Source: Lachnospiraceae bacterium UBA2868
Lineage (GTDB): Bacteria; Bacillota_A; Clostridia; Lachnospirales; Lachnospiraceae
Assembly: GCA_002350465.1 (NCBI GenBank)
Contig: DEEW01000032.1
Location: 1 to 8,447, forward strand
Reading direction: 5' to 3'
DNA: 8,447 bases
Part shown: piece after piece, positions 1 to 6,364 of the stretch
Numbering within the stretch: position 1 is the stretch's first letter
Layout: each line of letters opens with the position of its first letter
Notes under the pieces: model-generated
Seen by the model: only the letters and a program-made list of their open reading frames with translations
Told to the model about the DNA's origin: nothing
Database searches by the model: none
Translations under genes and position numbers: made by a program

Positions 1-6
1 GGGGCT

Positions 7-23
7 TCAAAAAAATTTTTTGA
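7..23 (-). terminator. Possible weak terminator after the mazF-like gene
   Basis: A palindrome with perfect 8-bp arms (TCAAAAAA / TTTTTTGA) around one central A lies 7 nt beyond the stop codon of the minus-strand mazF-like gene. Read on the minus strand it gives an AT-only hairpin with a T-run in its 3' arm. The absence of GC pairs makes it a poor intrinsic terminator, and it could simply be an A/T tract. It lies close to the window edge, so context is limited. Confidence 0.3.
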
Positions 24-30
24 GTCGGAA

Positions 31-570
31 CTATTGCTCCTGGTTATTTTCACTGGATGATTCTCCTGACTTGTTAAGCAGCTTTCCAATATAGTTCCTG
101 AGACGCTCAATCTCTTGTTTAAGCGCTACGGTTCTGTGCGACATGCCCAGGGAAGCTTCAAGGCTCTCCTCAACCGCTTCAAGATCCTTTTTGTCAAGCT
201 GGATTATCAGATTGCCAAGGCGGGCTTTGCTGACACAAACAATGCACGATGTATTTGCGCTTCCATCAAGGACAATGCCGTTTGAGTCTGTGTATTCCTG
301 CAGGGGAACCATGCAAGGAAGATTACTATTGTCATGTGTAACCGGGATTACGATGACATTAGGAGATGTTTTGTTCGCACCATTGTTTGAAATGACGATA
401 CAAGGGCGTTTTTTCTGCATCTCACTTCCAACGCCTACTCCCAGATCGCATTCATAAACACAGCCTCGTTTAGGCACTCTTTTTTGCGCATTAGGGACGG
501 TTGTATTTAGATAAAAAGCACGTTTTACCCAGTCAAGGTGATTTTGGGCATTTGTTAAATCAATTTGCAT
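31..570 (-). CDS. MazF/PemK-family endoribonuclease toxin (orphan, extended at both ends)
   Basis: This 179-residue protein contains a MazF/PemK fold, a family of ribosome-independent mRNA interferases. The core spans about residues 34-143. It has the entry motif KRGCVYECDLGVGVGSE (34-50), then KKRPCIVISNNG (53-64), SPNVIVIPVT (69-78) and a family-like C-terminal stretch KARLGNLIIQLDKKDL (115-130). By alignment from memory with Bacillus MazF, R55 and T78 match the catalytic Arg and Thr, so the site looks intact. About 33 residues precede the core, and a charged helix (about 147-166, KQEIERLRNYIGKLL) with a polar Ser/Glu/Asn/Gln tail follows it; typical MazF is about 110-120 aa. The start at 570 is preferred because AGAAAGGA lies about 9 nt upstream; the upstream in-frame ATG at 621 has no ribosome site and overlaps a repeat. 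No minus-strand antitoxin gene precedes it, unlike classic mazEF. It may be an orphan toxin, be controlled in trans, or serve another RNA-processing role. Confidence 0.85.
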   Translation of the reverse strand: MQIDLTNAQNHLDWVKRAFYLNTTVPNAQKRVPKRGCVYECDLGVGVGSEMQKKRPCIVISNNGANKTSPNVIVIPVTHDNSNLPCMVPLQEYTDSNGIVLDGSANTSCIVCVSKARLGNLIIQLDKKDLEAVEESLEASLGMSHRTVALKQEIERLRNYIGKLLNKSGESSSENNQEQ

Positions 571-612
571 ATTGTCTGATCCTTTCTCTGGTTTACGAGT
601 TTTTATTTTAAA

Positions 613-649
613 CGTTTGCAAAGGTACTCCGAGTGAATCCGGAATGATT
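613..649 (+). repeat. 37-bp direct repeat, copy 1
   Basis: This segment matches 1377-1413 at 33 of 37 positions in the same orientation. The conserved core is GTGAATCCGGAATGATT, preceded by TACTCC, and the 5' end is CGTTTGCA. It lies just upstream of the mazF-like gene and overlaps the 5' end of that gene's longer, less likely reading frame. The core resembles, from memory only, the short multiple terminal modules seen at ends of some IS21-type elements in clostridia. No transposase gene is present here. Confidence 0.8.
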
Positions 650-727
650 TTGGCTTTGAATAAAAAGATAGATTATCGCACCTTGAAAGGATTATGACTT
701 CTGACTTGCGTACTGCTCAAGGGTTAT

Positions 728-1048
728 TTGTATAAAGACAGACCAATAGTAATGATTTCAAAAGATACATCGACGACTTGCGATCCGTTGCAATTTGCAA
801 TACCTGACTACTCGCGCACATCTAGAAGAAAATACATAATCAAAAAACTAATTATAAAAGAAGATGATTTAGTGTGTTGTGATATTATTGACGTTTTACA
901 GGTTTTTTATGTAAAACTTATTTGGGCCTACTGTGCTGAGAGAAGTGAAAAGAGAGCACATATGCTGACGGATTTTGGTGAGACTGTAATAAGAGAACGG
1001 AGTGTATTGTCTAATGCGCAAAGGGGATGGGAAGAATGCTTGAACTGA
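728..1048 (+). CDS. Hypothetical small protein, unrecognised (doubtful ORF)
   Basis: This 106-codon frame begins with TTG at 728, with AAGGG 4 nt upstream; an internal ATG at 752 has no ribosome site. I do not recognise the product. It is mixed and basic in the middle (RTSRRKYIIKKLIIKEDD, about residues 30-47), followed by a hydrophobic stretch (about 52-68) and a charged C-terminus. No signal peptide or catalytic motif is apparent. The region is clearly more AT-rich than the genes to the right and is bracketed by the 37-bp direct repeats. The last 22 nt overlap the next ORF in another frame. It may be a gene remnant or a spurious frame rather than an expressed gene. A separate short frame (ATG at 694, 13 codons) has an AAAGGA site almost against its start, but it ends before this ORF develops. 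Confidence 0.3.
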   Translation: MYKDRPIVMISKDTSTTCDPLQFAIPDYSRTSRRKYIIKKLIIKEDDLVCCDIIDVLQVFYVKLIWAYCAERSEKRAHMLTDFGETVIRERSVLSNAQRGWEECLN

Positions 1049-1368
1049 GTGTTTATGATCAATTAATGGAGCAGCATCAAAAAATGGTTGAGGTGGGATT
1101 CAGAAAAGGCTTTGTGGAGTCACGATTTGAAATATTTATTAGAATGATTAATCAAATATTGAAAACCTCCAAGGCACTTGAGTTGTGCACTGATGAGACA
1201 AAGAAAAATCAAATTCGTGAGGAATATGACAAACTGTTAAAATCTACGGTTATTTGCTTTAAAAATTTCGAGGATATGTATGATTTTTGTAAAAAATATC
1301 CTAAACTTGATGCGAGGAGAATCGCATCAAAAGCATTACTTGAATCTGAGTATGCTTATTTTGTGTAA
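1036..1368 (+). CDS. Hypothetical small helical protein, unrecognised
   Basis: The frame encodes about 110 residues from ATG 1036, or 113 from ATG 1027. Upstream AAAGGGG abuts the 1027 codon, and GGGATGGGAAGA precedes 1036, so 1036 is slightly better placed for ribosome binding. The product is soluble-looking and predicted by eye to be mostly helical. It has many Lys and Glu residues and amphipathic stretches such as FEIFIRMINQILKTSKALEL and DKLLKSTVICFKNFEDMYDF. I see no known domain, transmembrane segment or signal peptide. It ends 8 nt before the second 37-bp repeat. The open length, a plausible start and neighbouring repeats suggest a small accessory gene, but its function is unknown. Low GC compared with the cobI-psd block hints at separate acquisition. 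Confidence 0.45.
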   Translation: MLELSVYDQLMEQHQKMVEVGFRKGFVESRFEIFIRMINQILKTSKALELCTDETKKNQIREEYDKLLKSTVICFKNFEDMYDFCKKYPKLDARRIASKALLESEYAYFV

Positions 1369-1376
1369 TAATTGTG

Positions 1377-1413
1377 CGTTTGCATAGCTACTCCATGTGA
1401 ATCCGGAATGATT
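1377..1413 (+). repeat. 37-bp direct repeat, copy 2
   Basis: This is the second copy of the repeat at 613-649, in the same orientation and with four mismatches, all in the 5' 20 nt; the 17-nt 3' core is identical. The two copies enclose about 730 bp holding the two unrecognised ORFs. Immediately downstream, CTGTGACTGAATGATTTT (1416-1433) could be a decayed partial third copy of the GTGAATCCGGAATGATT core, though this is weaker. Confidence 0.8.
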
Positions 1414-1527
1414 ATCTGTGACTGAATGATTTTACGTTGCTAAGAGATTGAATTTGTAGCAGTTAGTTTTTCCATTACCGCTTCCTCGATGAAACTGTTA
1501 AGACGGCCTTTATATGCAACCATCGGT

Positions 1528-2121
1528 TTATGCCTGCGGCATTGCCTTTGCTGCGTCATATTCCGCAAGCAGGGTATTGAGGTAAGCGGGATCTTCGGTA
1601 TATTGAAGAATGTCGTTAGTACGTCCCTGAGAAACAAGCCATTTGTTCAGAGCGACTATTTTTGCCTCGCCTTCTTCTCGAGCAAATCTCATGTTAGAGT
1701 TCCAGTCCATAATTGCAAGATCCTCTGCCAATATCATGCTTTGCACCTCCTTGTCCCGAGTGAATTTAAACACATCCTCACGGATGCCAGATAATAGGTT
1801 GTTATTCTGTGCTTTATTTATTATGGATTCGTTGTTTACATCTGCTATAAATGCAAACAACTCCAATAATTCAACGTCTTCATCCTCATTATAATTATGG
1901 GTTAAATACAAATCAAGAGCCTTGTCGAGCTGTACGAATACCATCTGCTTAAGCATTTCAAGCTCCAGACCGGAGTCGGCATGCGCTTTTGTTATGCGAT
2001 GGATATAACGCCTGGACTCAAAGTTGCGGAATGATTTTTTGTGCATATTGCTACCGGGCTCTTGACGCGGCTTTGAGGGCATTGAACGGTCGCAAACAAG
2101 GGTTTGAGAATTATCAGTCAT
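1528..2121 (-). CDS. C-terminal portion of an Rpn/PD-(D/E)XK nuclease family transposase-like protein, probably 5'-truncated
   Basis: The 197-codon frame resembles the C-terminal half of the Rpn (recombination-promoting nuclease) / PD-(D/E)XK transposase-like family. From about residue 52 it has the helical part (LELEMLKQMVFVQLDKALDL, 52-71), then ELLELFAFIADVNNESI (84-100). It ends with the typical AEDLAIMDWNSNMRFAREEG segment (132-151) and a helical tail. Full-length members are usually about 280-330 aa and carry the nuclease core at the N-terminus. That core is missing: residues 1-40 look unrelated, and an in-frame TAA lies just upstream (about 2143-2145). Two starts are possible: 2121, with AAAGGA directly against the ATG, or 2046 without a clear site. 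It points away from cobI, whose start is 69 bp beyond. It is most likely a gene remnant from insertion or deletion, although expression of the short form cannot be excluded. Family assignment is from pattern memory, not a search. Confidence 0.55.
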   Translation of the reverse strand: MTDNSQTLVCDRSMPSKPRQEPGSNMHKKSFRNFESRRYIHRITKAHADSGLELEMLKQMVFVQLDKALDLYLTHNYNEDEDVELLELFAFIADVNNESIINKAQNNNLLSGIREDVFKFTRDKEVQSMILAEDLAIMDWNSNMRFAREEGEAKIVALNKWLVSQGRTNDILQYTEDPAYLNTLLAEYDAAKAMPQA

Positions 2122-2190
2122 TCCTTTCCGGGATAAAAAGTGTTAATATCGGAAAGGTAAACAACATCTTCACAGCATACGGAGAAAAGT

Positions 2191-2898
2191 ATGAAAACAG
2201 ACGGAAAGATATACGGGATCGGAGTAGGTATAGGTGATCCCGAAGACATAACGCTTAAGGCATTAAGGCTTATTAGGGAGTCGGATACTCTTGTTTTGCC
2301 AAGAGAGGATATCAGTAAGTGCAGAGCATATCAGATCGTGAAGAAAGTTATGCCGGAGATTGCGGATATTACCACACTGCCCCTGGAATTTGAGATGGTA
2401 AAGGATGCAGACGAGAGGGAGAAAAATCACAGAAAAATCTATGAAACCGTAAAGGATCTTGTCATGCAGGGAAAGACGGTATCGTTTCTTACGATAGGAG
2501 ATCCTGCGATTTTCTCCACGTTTTCGTACATAGCAGATCTGGCAAGAGAAGACGGAATAGATGCATATGCCGTAAACGGCATCTCATCCATAACGGCTGC
2601 CGCTAACAGACTTGGTGTGGCTCTGTGTGAAAAAGAGGATCAATTACACGTAATATCTGAGATCAGTGATATTCAGGGGTCCCTTGACCTTCCGGGAACA
2701 AAGGTGATCATGAAATGCGGAAGAGATATAGGTGTAATAAAGGGAATACTCAGGAAGAGAGGGGACAGCATCTCGGTTTACGGAGTGTCGGACTGCGGGA
2801 CCGAAAAGGAGAAGTGCTACATGACTCTGGAAGATCTTCCGGATGAAGGTAATTATATGATGACACTTATAATCAAGTCGAAAATAGGAGACAGATAA
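2191..2898 (+). CDS. cobI: Precorrin-2 / cobalt-factor II C20-methyltransferase
   Basis: This 235-aa cytoplasmic protein belongs to the SAM-dependent tetrapyrrole methylase family and fits the CobI/CbiL group, which methylates C20 of precorrin-2 (aerobic) or cobalt-factor II (anaerobic) in corrin ring synthesis. Visible motifs are the N-terminal GIGDPEDITLKA loop (13-24), SFLTIGDPAIFST (98-110) for SAM binding, and NGISSITAAANRLG (129-142). The length is normal for the family. In an anaerobic clostridium the cobalt-first route is expected, so cbiL would be the equivalent name. The start is supported by GGAG 6 nt upstream of ATG 2191. No other corrin gene is in the window; the downstream genes are membrane and lipid related. 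The remaining pathway must be encoded elsewhere, or the gene is a remnant of a former cob cluster. The gene is intact. Confidence 0.88.
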   Translation: MKTDGKIYGIGVGIGDPEDITLKALRLIRESDTLVLPREDISKCRAYQIVKKVMPEIADITTLPLEFEMVKDADEREKNHRKIYETVKDLVMQGKTVSFLTIGDPAIFSTFSYIADLAREDGIDAYAVNGISSITAAANRLGVALCEKEDQLHVISEISDIQGSLDLPGTKVIMKCGRDIGVIKGILRKRGDSISVYGVSDCGTEKEKCYMTLEDLPDEGNYMMTLIIKSKIGDR

Positions 2899-2945
2899 GT
2901 CCTTTTCTTGGATAAAGGCGGGATATGTGATAAACTTGACATTGT

Positions 2946-3782
2946 ATGAATAAAAAGATCGGAAGTCTAATTTCATATCTGTTTATAGCCGCCGGTGCGA
3001 TACTGGCCAGTTTTTCAGTTGCCTGCATTCTGCTTCCGAACAGCGCGATAGACTACGGAACTGCGGGAATTGCGATACTGATAAGCAAGCTTACGGGATT
3101 CAATCTGTCGGCATGCGTGTTTCTTGTTTTTCTCCCGTTTATAATTGTGGGTACGCTGATCCTCGGGAAGGAATTCGGTATTAAATCTGCAGTGGGCTCT
3201 ATTGTTTATACGGTAGGGATAGCGGTATTTGAAAAGGTTCCGTTTGAATTAAATGTTGAGCATTTTCTGGCTGTTGCCTTCGGAGGCGCCATACTCGGAG
3301 CCGGACTTGCACTGATTCTTCGGTACGGCGGATGTATTGACGGGTCTGAGATTTTCGCGAATATAGTGATCAAGAAACTGTCGGCGGTAACAGGGAAGGA
3401 TTTTTCGATGACGCCGATACTTATCGGGTTCAATGCATGCGTATATCTTGCGGCATTTTTCCTTATCAACAGGAATTCCGCACTGCTGTCGCTCCTTGTG
3501 TATGTGGTTGCAACTGCGGTTATTGACCACTTCACCGATCATTTTGAGGCGATCAAGCAGGTTACCATCATTACAAAAGATCCGGCAGAACTGGTTAAAT
3601 GTATCAAAAATGAACTTAACAAGACATGCACCATCATGGATTCATACGGGGCAATAAGCGGGGATAACAAAACGCTCATATGCTATATCAACTATTTTGA
3701 ACTGTCAAAAATGAAGGATATAATTTCAAGGAATAAAGGGACGTTCAGTACGGTCTCAACAATAGATGAGATACTCAGATAA
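2946..3782 (+). CDS. YitT family membrane protein (DUF161 + DUF2179)
   Basis: The 278-aa protein has the standard YitT layout: an N-terminal membrane region of about five or six hydrophobic segments (about 8-30, 38-50, 54-74, 83-95, 107-125, 157-195) followed by a soluble C-terminal DUF2179 domain (about 204-278, starting KQVTIITKDPAELVKCI). Family signatures are GGAILGAGLALILRYGG (113-129) and NSALLSLLVYVVATAVID (177-194). The family is common in Firmicutes; its transport or sensing role is not firmly established. The start at 2946 fits the family N-terminus, and an in-frame TGA at 2937 forbids extension. Oddly, no ribosome site lies at the usual distance: the nearest purine-rich stretch, AAGGCGGG, ends about 23 nt upstream. 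The gene starts 47 nt after cobI and only 3 nt separate it from the next gene, so it probably heads or joins the lipid operon. Confidence 0.88.
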   Translation: MNKKIGSLISYLFIAAGAILASFSVACILLPNSAIDYGTAGIAILISKLTGFNLSACVFLVFLPFIIVGTLILGKEFGIKSAVGSIVYTVGIAVFEKVPFELNVEHFLAVAFGGAILGAGLALILRYGGCIDGSEIFANIVIKKLSAVTGKDFSMTPILIGFNACVYLAAFFLINRNSALLSLLVYVVATAVIDHFTDHFEAIKQVTIITKDPAELVKCIKNELNKTCTIMDSYGAISGDNKTLICYINYFELSKMKDIISRNKGTFSTVSTIDEILR

Positions 3783-3785
3783 AAC

Positions 3786-4841
3786 ATGAACAAGAAAAAG
3801 AACTGGATTTGGTCCTTTGTCGCGGTTGTGCTCGCAGCCCTCTCGATCTGGACGGTAGTGCAGCAGACAAGGGATTATTCGCTTGAGGATTTTAACAATT
3901 ACATTTCAAACGCAGATCCATTGTGGATCGGGGTTGCAATTATTTGCATGGCAGCTTACATCCTGTTTGAAGGACTGGCACTGCTCAGTATTCTAAAGGC
4001 ATTCGGCTGCAAGCGATCAGTCAACAAAGGAATAATATACTCCGCCGCAGATATTTATTTTTCTGCGATCACACCCTCGGCAACGGGTGGACAGCCGGCA
4101 AGTGCCTTCTTCATGCTGTCCGATGGTGTTCCCGCGGCGGTAAGTGCGGTGGCGCTTCTTCTCAACCTTGTGATGTACACGGCTTCAATTATGACAATAG
4201 GGATAATCGCCATAATCATCAGGCCGGAGCTGTTCATCAATTTTTCAACGCTTTCCACTGTGTTGATTGCAATAGGGTACCTGATACTCGGGATTCTGAT
4301 GACTCTTATTATACTGCTTATTAATCGCGAAGACTGGGCACATGCCATCGGATTGTTCTTCGTAAAATTGCTGGGTAAAATCAAATTCATCAGGAATACG
4401 AAACGTTTTGAAGATAAGCTTGAAAAGATAACGGCAGAGTATCGTGAGTGCGCCGAGATGATCGACGGACACCGTGGGATGCTTGTTAAATGTTTTGTAT
4501 TCAATTTCCTTCAGAGAGCGCTTCAGATGTGTGTGTCTGTGTCACTTTTTATTGCCGGAGGAGGCGCGATTTCCAGGGCGGCTGATGTGTGGGCAACGCA
4601 TGCATTTTCGGTCATAGGGTCGTCGGTAATTCCTATTCCGGGAGCAATGGGAGTCATCGACTATCTGCTCGTTGATGGTATGAAAAATCTTATGCCGGCA
4701 GACCAGGCGGTAAGTCTGGAACTTGCCAGCCGCGGAATATCATTTTATATATGCGTGCTTGTTTGCATACTCATAGTAGGATTCGGATATTTTTCCCTAA
4801 ACCGTAGGATCAAATTATTAAAAAGCGAGGATGATGACTGA
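3786..4841 (+). CDS. YbhN/LPG-synthase-TM family integral membrane protein (UPF0104)
   Basis: The 351-aa protein is a polytopic membrane protein with about eight hydrophobic segments. It matches the lysylphosphatidylglycerol-synthase transmembrane family (PF03706, YbhN-like) through FSAITPSATGGQPAS (92-106) and the late PIPGAMGVID motif (283-292). In MprF, this membrane domain is joined to an aminoacyl-transferase domain that is absent here, so it is not a complete lysyl-PG synthase. Stand-alone members are usually annotated as putative flippases or lipid/glycolipid-associated proteins. Position between yitT and pssA, with a 3-nt gap upstream and a 1-nt TGATG overlap downstream, suggests co-translation and a role linked to phospholipid handling; this is inference. 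The ribosome site is weak, consistent with translational coupling to the preceding gene. Alternative: general membrane protein with unrelated substrate. Confidence 0.85.
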   Translation: MNKKKNWIWSFVAVVLAALSIWTVVQQTRDYSLEDFNNYISNADPLWIGVAIICMAAYILFEGLALLSILKAFGCKRSVNKGIIYSAADIYFSAITPSATGGQPASAFFMLSDGVPAAVSAVALLLNLVMYTASIMTIGIIAIIIRPELFINFSTLSTVLIAIGYLILGILMTLIILLINREDWAHAIGLFFVKLLGKIKFIRNTKRFEDKLEKITAEYRECAEMIDGHRGMLVKCFVFNFLQRALQMCVSVSLFIAGGGAISRAADVWATHAFSVIGSSVIPIPGAMGVIDYLLVDGMKNLMPADQAVSLELASRGISFYICVLVCILIVGFGYFSLNRRIKLLKSEDDD

Positions 4842-5536
4842 TGCTTGGATATTACAATTATACCGTTATACTGACATACCTTTCCCTTGTCTCGGCGGGA
4901 CTGGGAATAACCGTAACACTTATCGGAGAGGGACATCCTTTTCTCGGAACGTTTTTCCTGTTGTTCTGCGGATTATGCGATGCGTTTGACGGTGAAGTGG
5001 CCCGTCGCAAAAAGGACAGGACGGAAGATGAGATCAAGTTCGGAGTACAGATCGATTCACTGTCGGATCTGGTTGCTTTCGGAGTGCTCCCGGCAATAAT
5101 CGGCGAGGCAATGATATGGCAGAACCCGGAATTCTCAATGGTTCCGAAGTTCCATACGGGCAACTGGCTCAACGTGGTCGTACCGATCCTTGCTATGCTC
5201 GTTATGATGCTCTATGTTCTGATGGCCATGATTAGGCTTGCGTATTTTAATGTAATGGAGGAAAAGCGTCAGAAGGAAGAGAGCGGAAAGAGAAAATCAT
5301 ACACCGGACTTCCTGTTACAAGTGCCGCACTTATATTCCCCTTTGTAATGCTCCTGCAGTTCATGACGCCCCTTGATATGACAGTCGTTTATTACGGTGT
5401 CATGGTTCTTGTAGGATACCTTTTTGTATCGAAAATCGAGGTCAAGAAGCCGGGTGTAAAGGGTGTTATGATCCTGTGTGTAATAGGAGCACTTGAGTTT
5501 TTGATCATGATGATATTAAGAGCATCTACCCACTAA
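4841..5536 (+). CDS. pssA: CDP-diacylglycerol-serine O-phosphatidyltransferase
   Basis: This 231-aa integral membrane enzyme transfers the phosphatidyl group of CDP-diacylglycerol to L-serine, giving phosphatidylserine and CMP. The CDP-alcohol phosphatidyltransferase signature is complete: D47-x2-D50-G51-x2-A54-R55, then G68-x3-D72-x3-D76. The spacer between R55 and G68 is 12 residues rather than the common 8-9, because of a charged insert (KKDRTEDE). Hydrophobic segments flank the motif (about 8-45, 78-92, 111-136, 160-177, 183-197, 207-226), and TGLPVTSAALIFP (155-167) is typical of PssA. ATG 4841 overlaps the previous stop by one base, with GAGG 10 nt upstream. The next gene, psd, decarboxylates the product, so the pair forms the phosphatidylethanolamine branch. 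Confidence 0.92.
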   Translation: MLGYYNYTVILTYLSLVSAGLGITVTLIGEGHPFLGTFFLLFCGLCDAFDGEVARRKKDRTEDEIKFGVQIDSLSDLVAFGVLPAIIGEAMIWQNPEFSMVPKFHTGNWLNVVVPILAMLVMMLYVLMAMIRLAYFNVMEEKRQKEESGKRKSYTGLPVTSAALIFPFVMLLQFMTPLDMTVVYYGVMVLVGYLFVSKIEVKKPGVKGVMILCVIGALEFLIMMILRASTH

Positions 5537-5557
5537 GGCGGGAGCCGGTAAACTATC

Positions 5558-6364
5558 ATGCTTGATTTTTTATATAATACAATTGCAGGAAGACTGATTC
5601 TTAAAATACTGACAGCTCCGGTTGTATCAAAAGTATGCGGTGCTTTTCTTGATTCGCCCGTATCAAAAGTTTTGATAGCTCCGTTTGTTCGTGCTAACTC
5701 CATTGATCTGTCACAGTTTTACTCCGATGATTTTAAATGCTTCAATGACTGTTTTGCCAGACGTATCAGACAAGGGATGAGGCCGTTTGATGGCAGCCCG
5801 CAGGCGTTTGTATCTCCCTGCGACGGCCTGCTGACTGTTTATGAGATTAAGGACGGATTGGTGATACCCGTTAAGCAGTCGAGGTATTCTGTTGCCTCAC
5901 TGCTTCATTCAAGAAAGCTTGCTGCAAGATATGAAGGCGGTTACTGTCTTGTATTCAGGTTGTGCGTCAATCACTATCATCGATATGCCTACATTGACAA
6001 CGGCGTAAAGAGTGTCAATCATTTCATTCCCGGAAAACTTCATACGGTGCAGCCTGTGGCACTTAAGGATATTCCGGTATTTACCGAAAACTGCCGTGAG
6101 TTCACCGTAATGAACACCGAAAACTTCGGAAAGGTCACCCAGGTCGAGGTCGGTGCGATGCTTGTCGGCAAGATCCGTAATTTCCACGGCCGTCATGTAT
6201 TCCGCCGCGGCGAAGAAAAAGGCTGCTTCCTGTACGGTGGATCAACGATCATCCTTCTTGTGGAAAAGGGCAGAGTCGTGATGGATGATAAGATATTAAA
6301 GGCATCCTCTATGGGGCAGGAGACCGATGTTGTGATGGGAATGAAAATCGGCAACAGAAGTTGA
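5558..6364 (+). CDS. psd: Phosphatidylserine decarboxylase proenzyme
   Basis: This 268-aa proenzyme forms phosphatidylethanolamine by decarboxylating phosphatidylserine at the membrane. It belongs to the pyruvoyl-dependent PSD family, which self-cleaves at a Gly-Ser bond so the Ser becomes the pyruvoyl group. The cleavage motif is GGST (227-230), predicted to cut between G228 and S229, leaving a 228-residue beta chain and a 40-residue alpha chain. Bacterial enzymes often carry LGST; GGST is a known variant. Other catalytic elements visible are SPCDG with D89 and the HYHR box with H141. An N-terminal hydrophobic stretch (about 1-45) fits membrane association. The start at 5558 follows pssA by 21 nt; GGGAG lies about 13 nt upstream, slightly far. 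The TGA stop is part of a 27-nt palindrome shared with the convergent azlD. Confidence 0.92.
   Translation: MLDFLYNTIAGRLILKILTAPVVSKVCGAFLDSPVSKVLIAPFVRANSIDLSQFYSDDFKCFNDCFARRIRQGMRPFDGSPQAFVSPCDGLLTVYEIKDGLVIPVKQSRYSVASLLHSRKLAARYEGGYCLVFRLCVNHYHRYAYIDNGVKSVNHFIPGKLHTVQPVALKDIPVFTENCREFTVMNTENFGKVTQVEVGAMLVGKIRNFHGRHVFRRGEEKGCFLYGGSTIILLVEKGRVVMDDKILKASSMGQETDVVMGMKIGNRS

Noticed and set aside
570..621. Longer start of the mazF-like gene at 621
   Set aside because: The extra 17 residues have no ribosome site upstream and overlap the 37-bp repeat; ATG 570 has AGAAAGGA at a good distance.
1489..1894. Plus-strand frames across the Rpn-like gene
   Set aside because: They are antisense to the minus-strand frame that shows family similarity, have no good ribosome sites and look like low-quality peptide.
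2901..2918. CCTTT/AAAGG inverted repeat after cobI as a terminator
   Set aside because: The stem is only 5 bp with an 8-nt loop and no following T-run, so it is not a convincing terminator.
2936..2941. TTGACA just before the yitT ATG as a -35 box
   Set aside because: No -10 element lies at 16-18 nt, and the position would start transcription inside the coding region.
2644..2976. Minus-strand 110-codon frame over the end of cobI and start of yitT
   Set aside because: It lies opposite two well-supported genes and shows no recognisable protein character.
4055..4504. Minus-strand 149-codon frame inside the YbhN-like gene
   Set aside because: It is a shadow of a conserved membrane protein with intact motifs on the plus strand.
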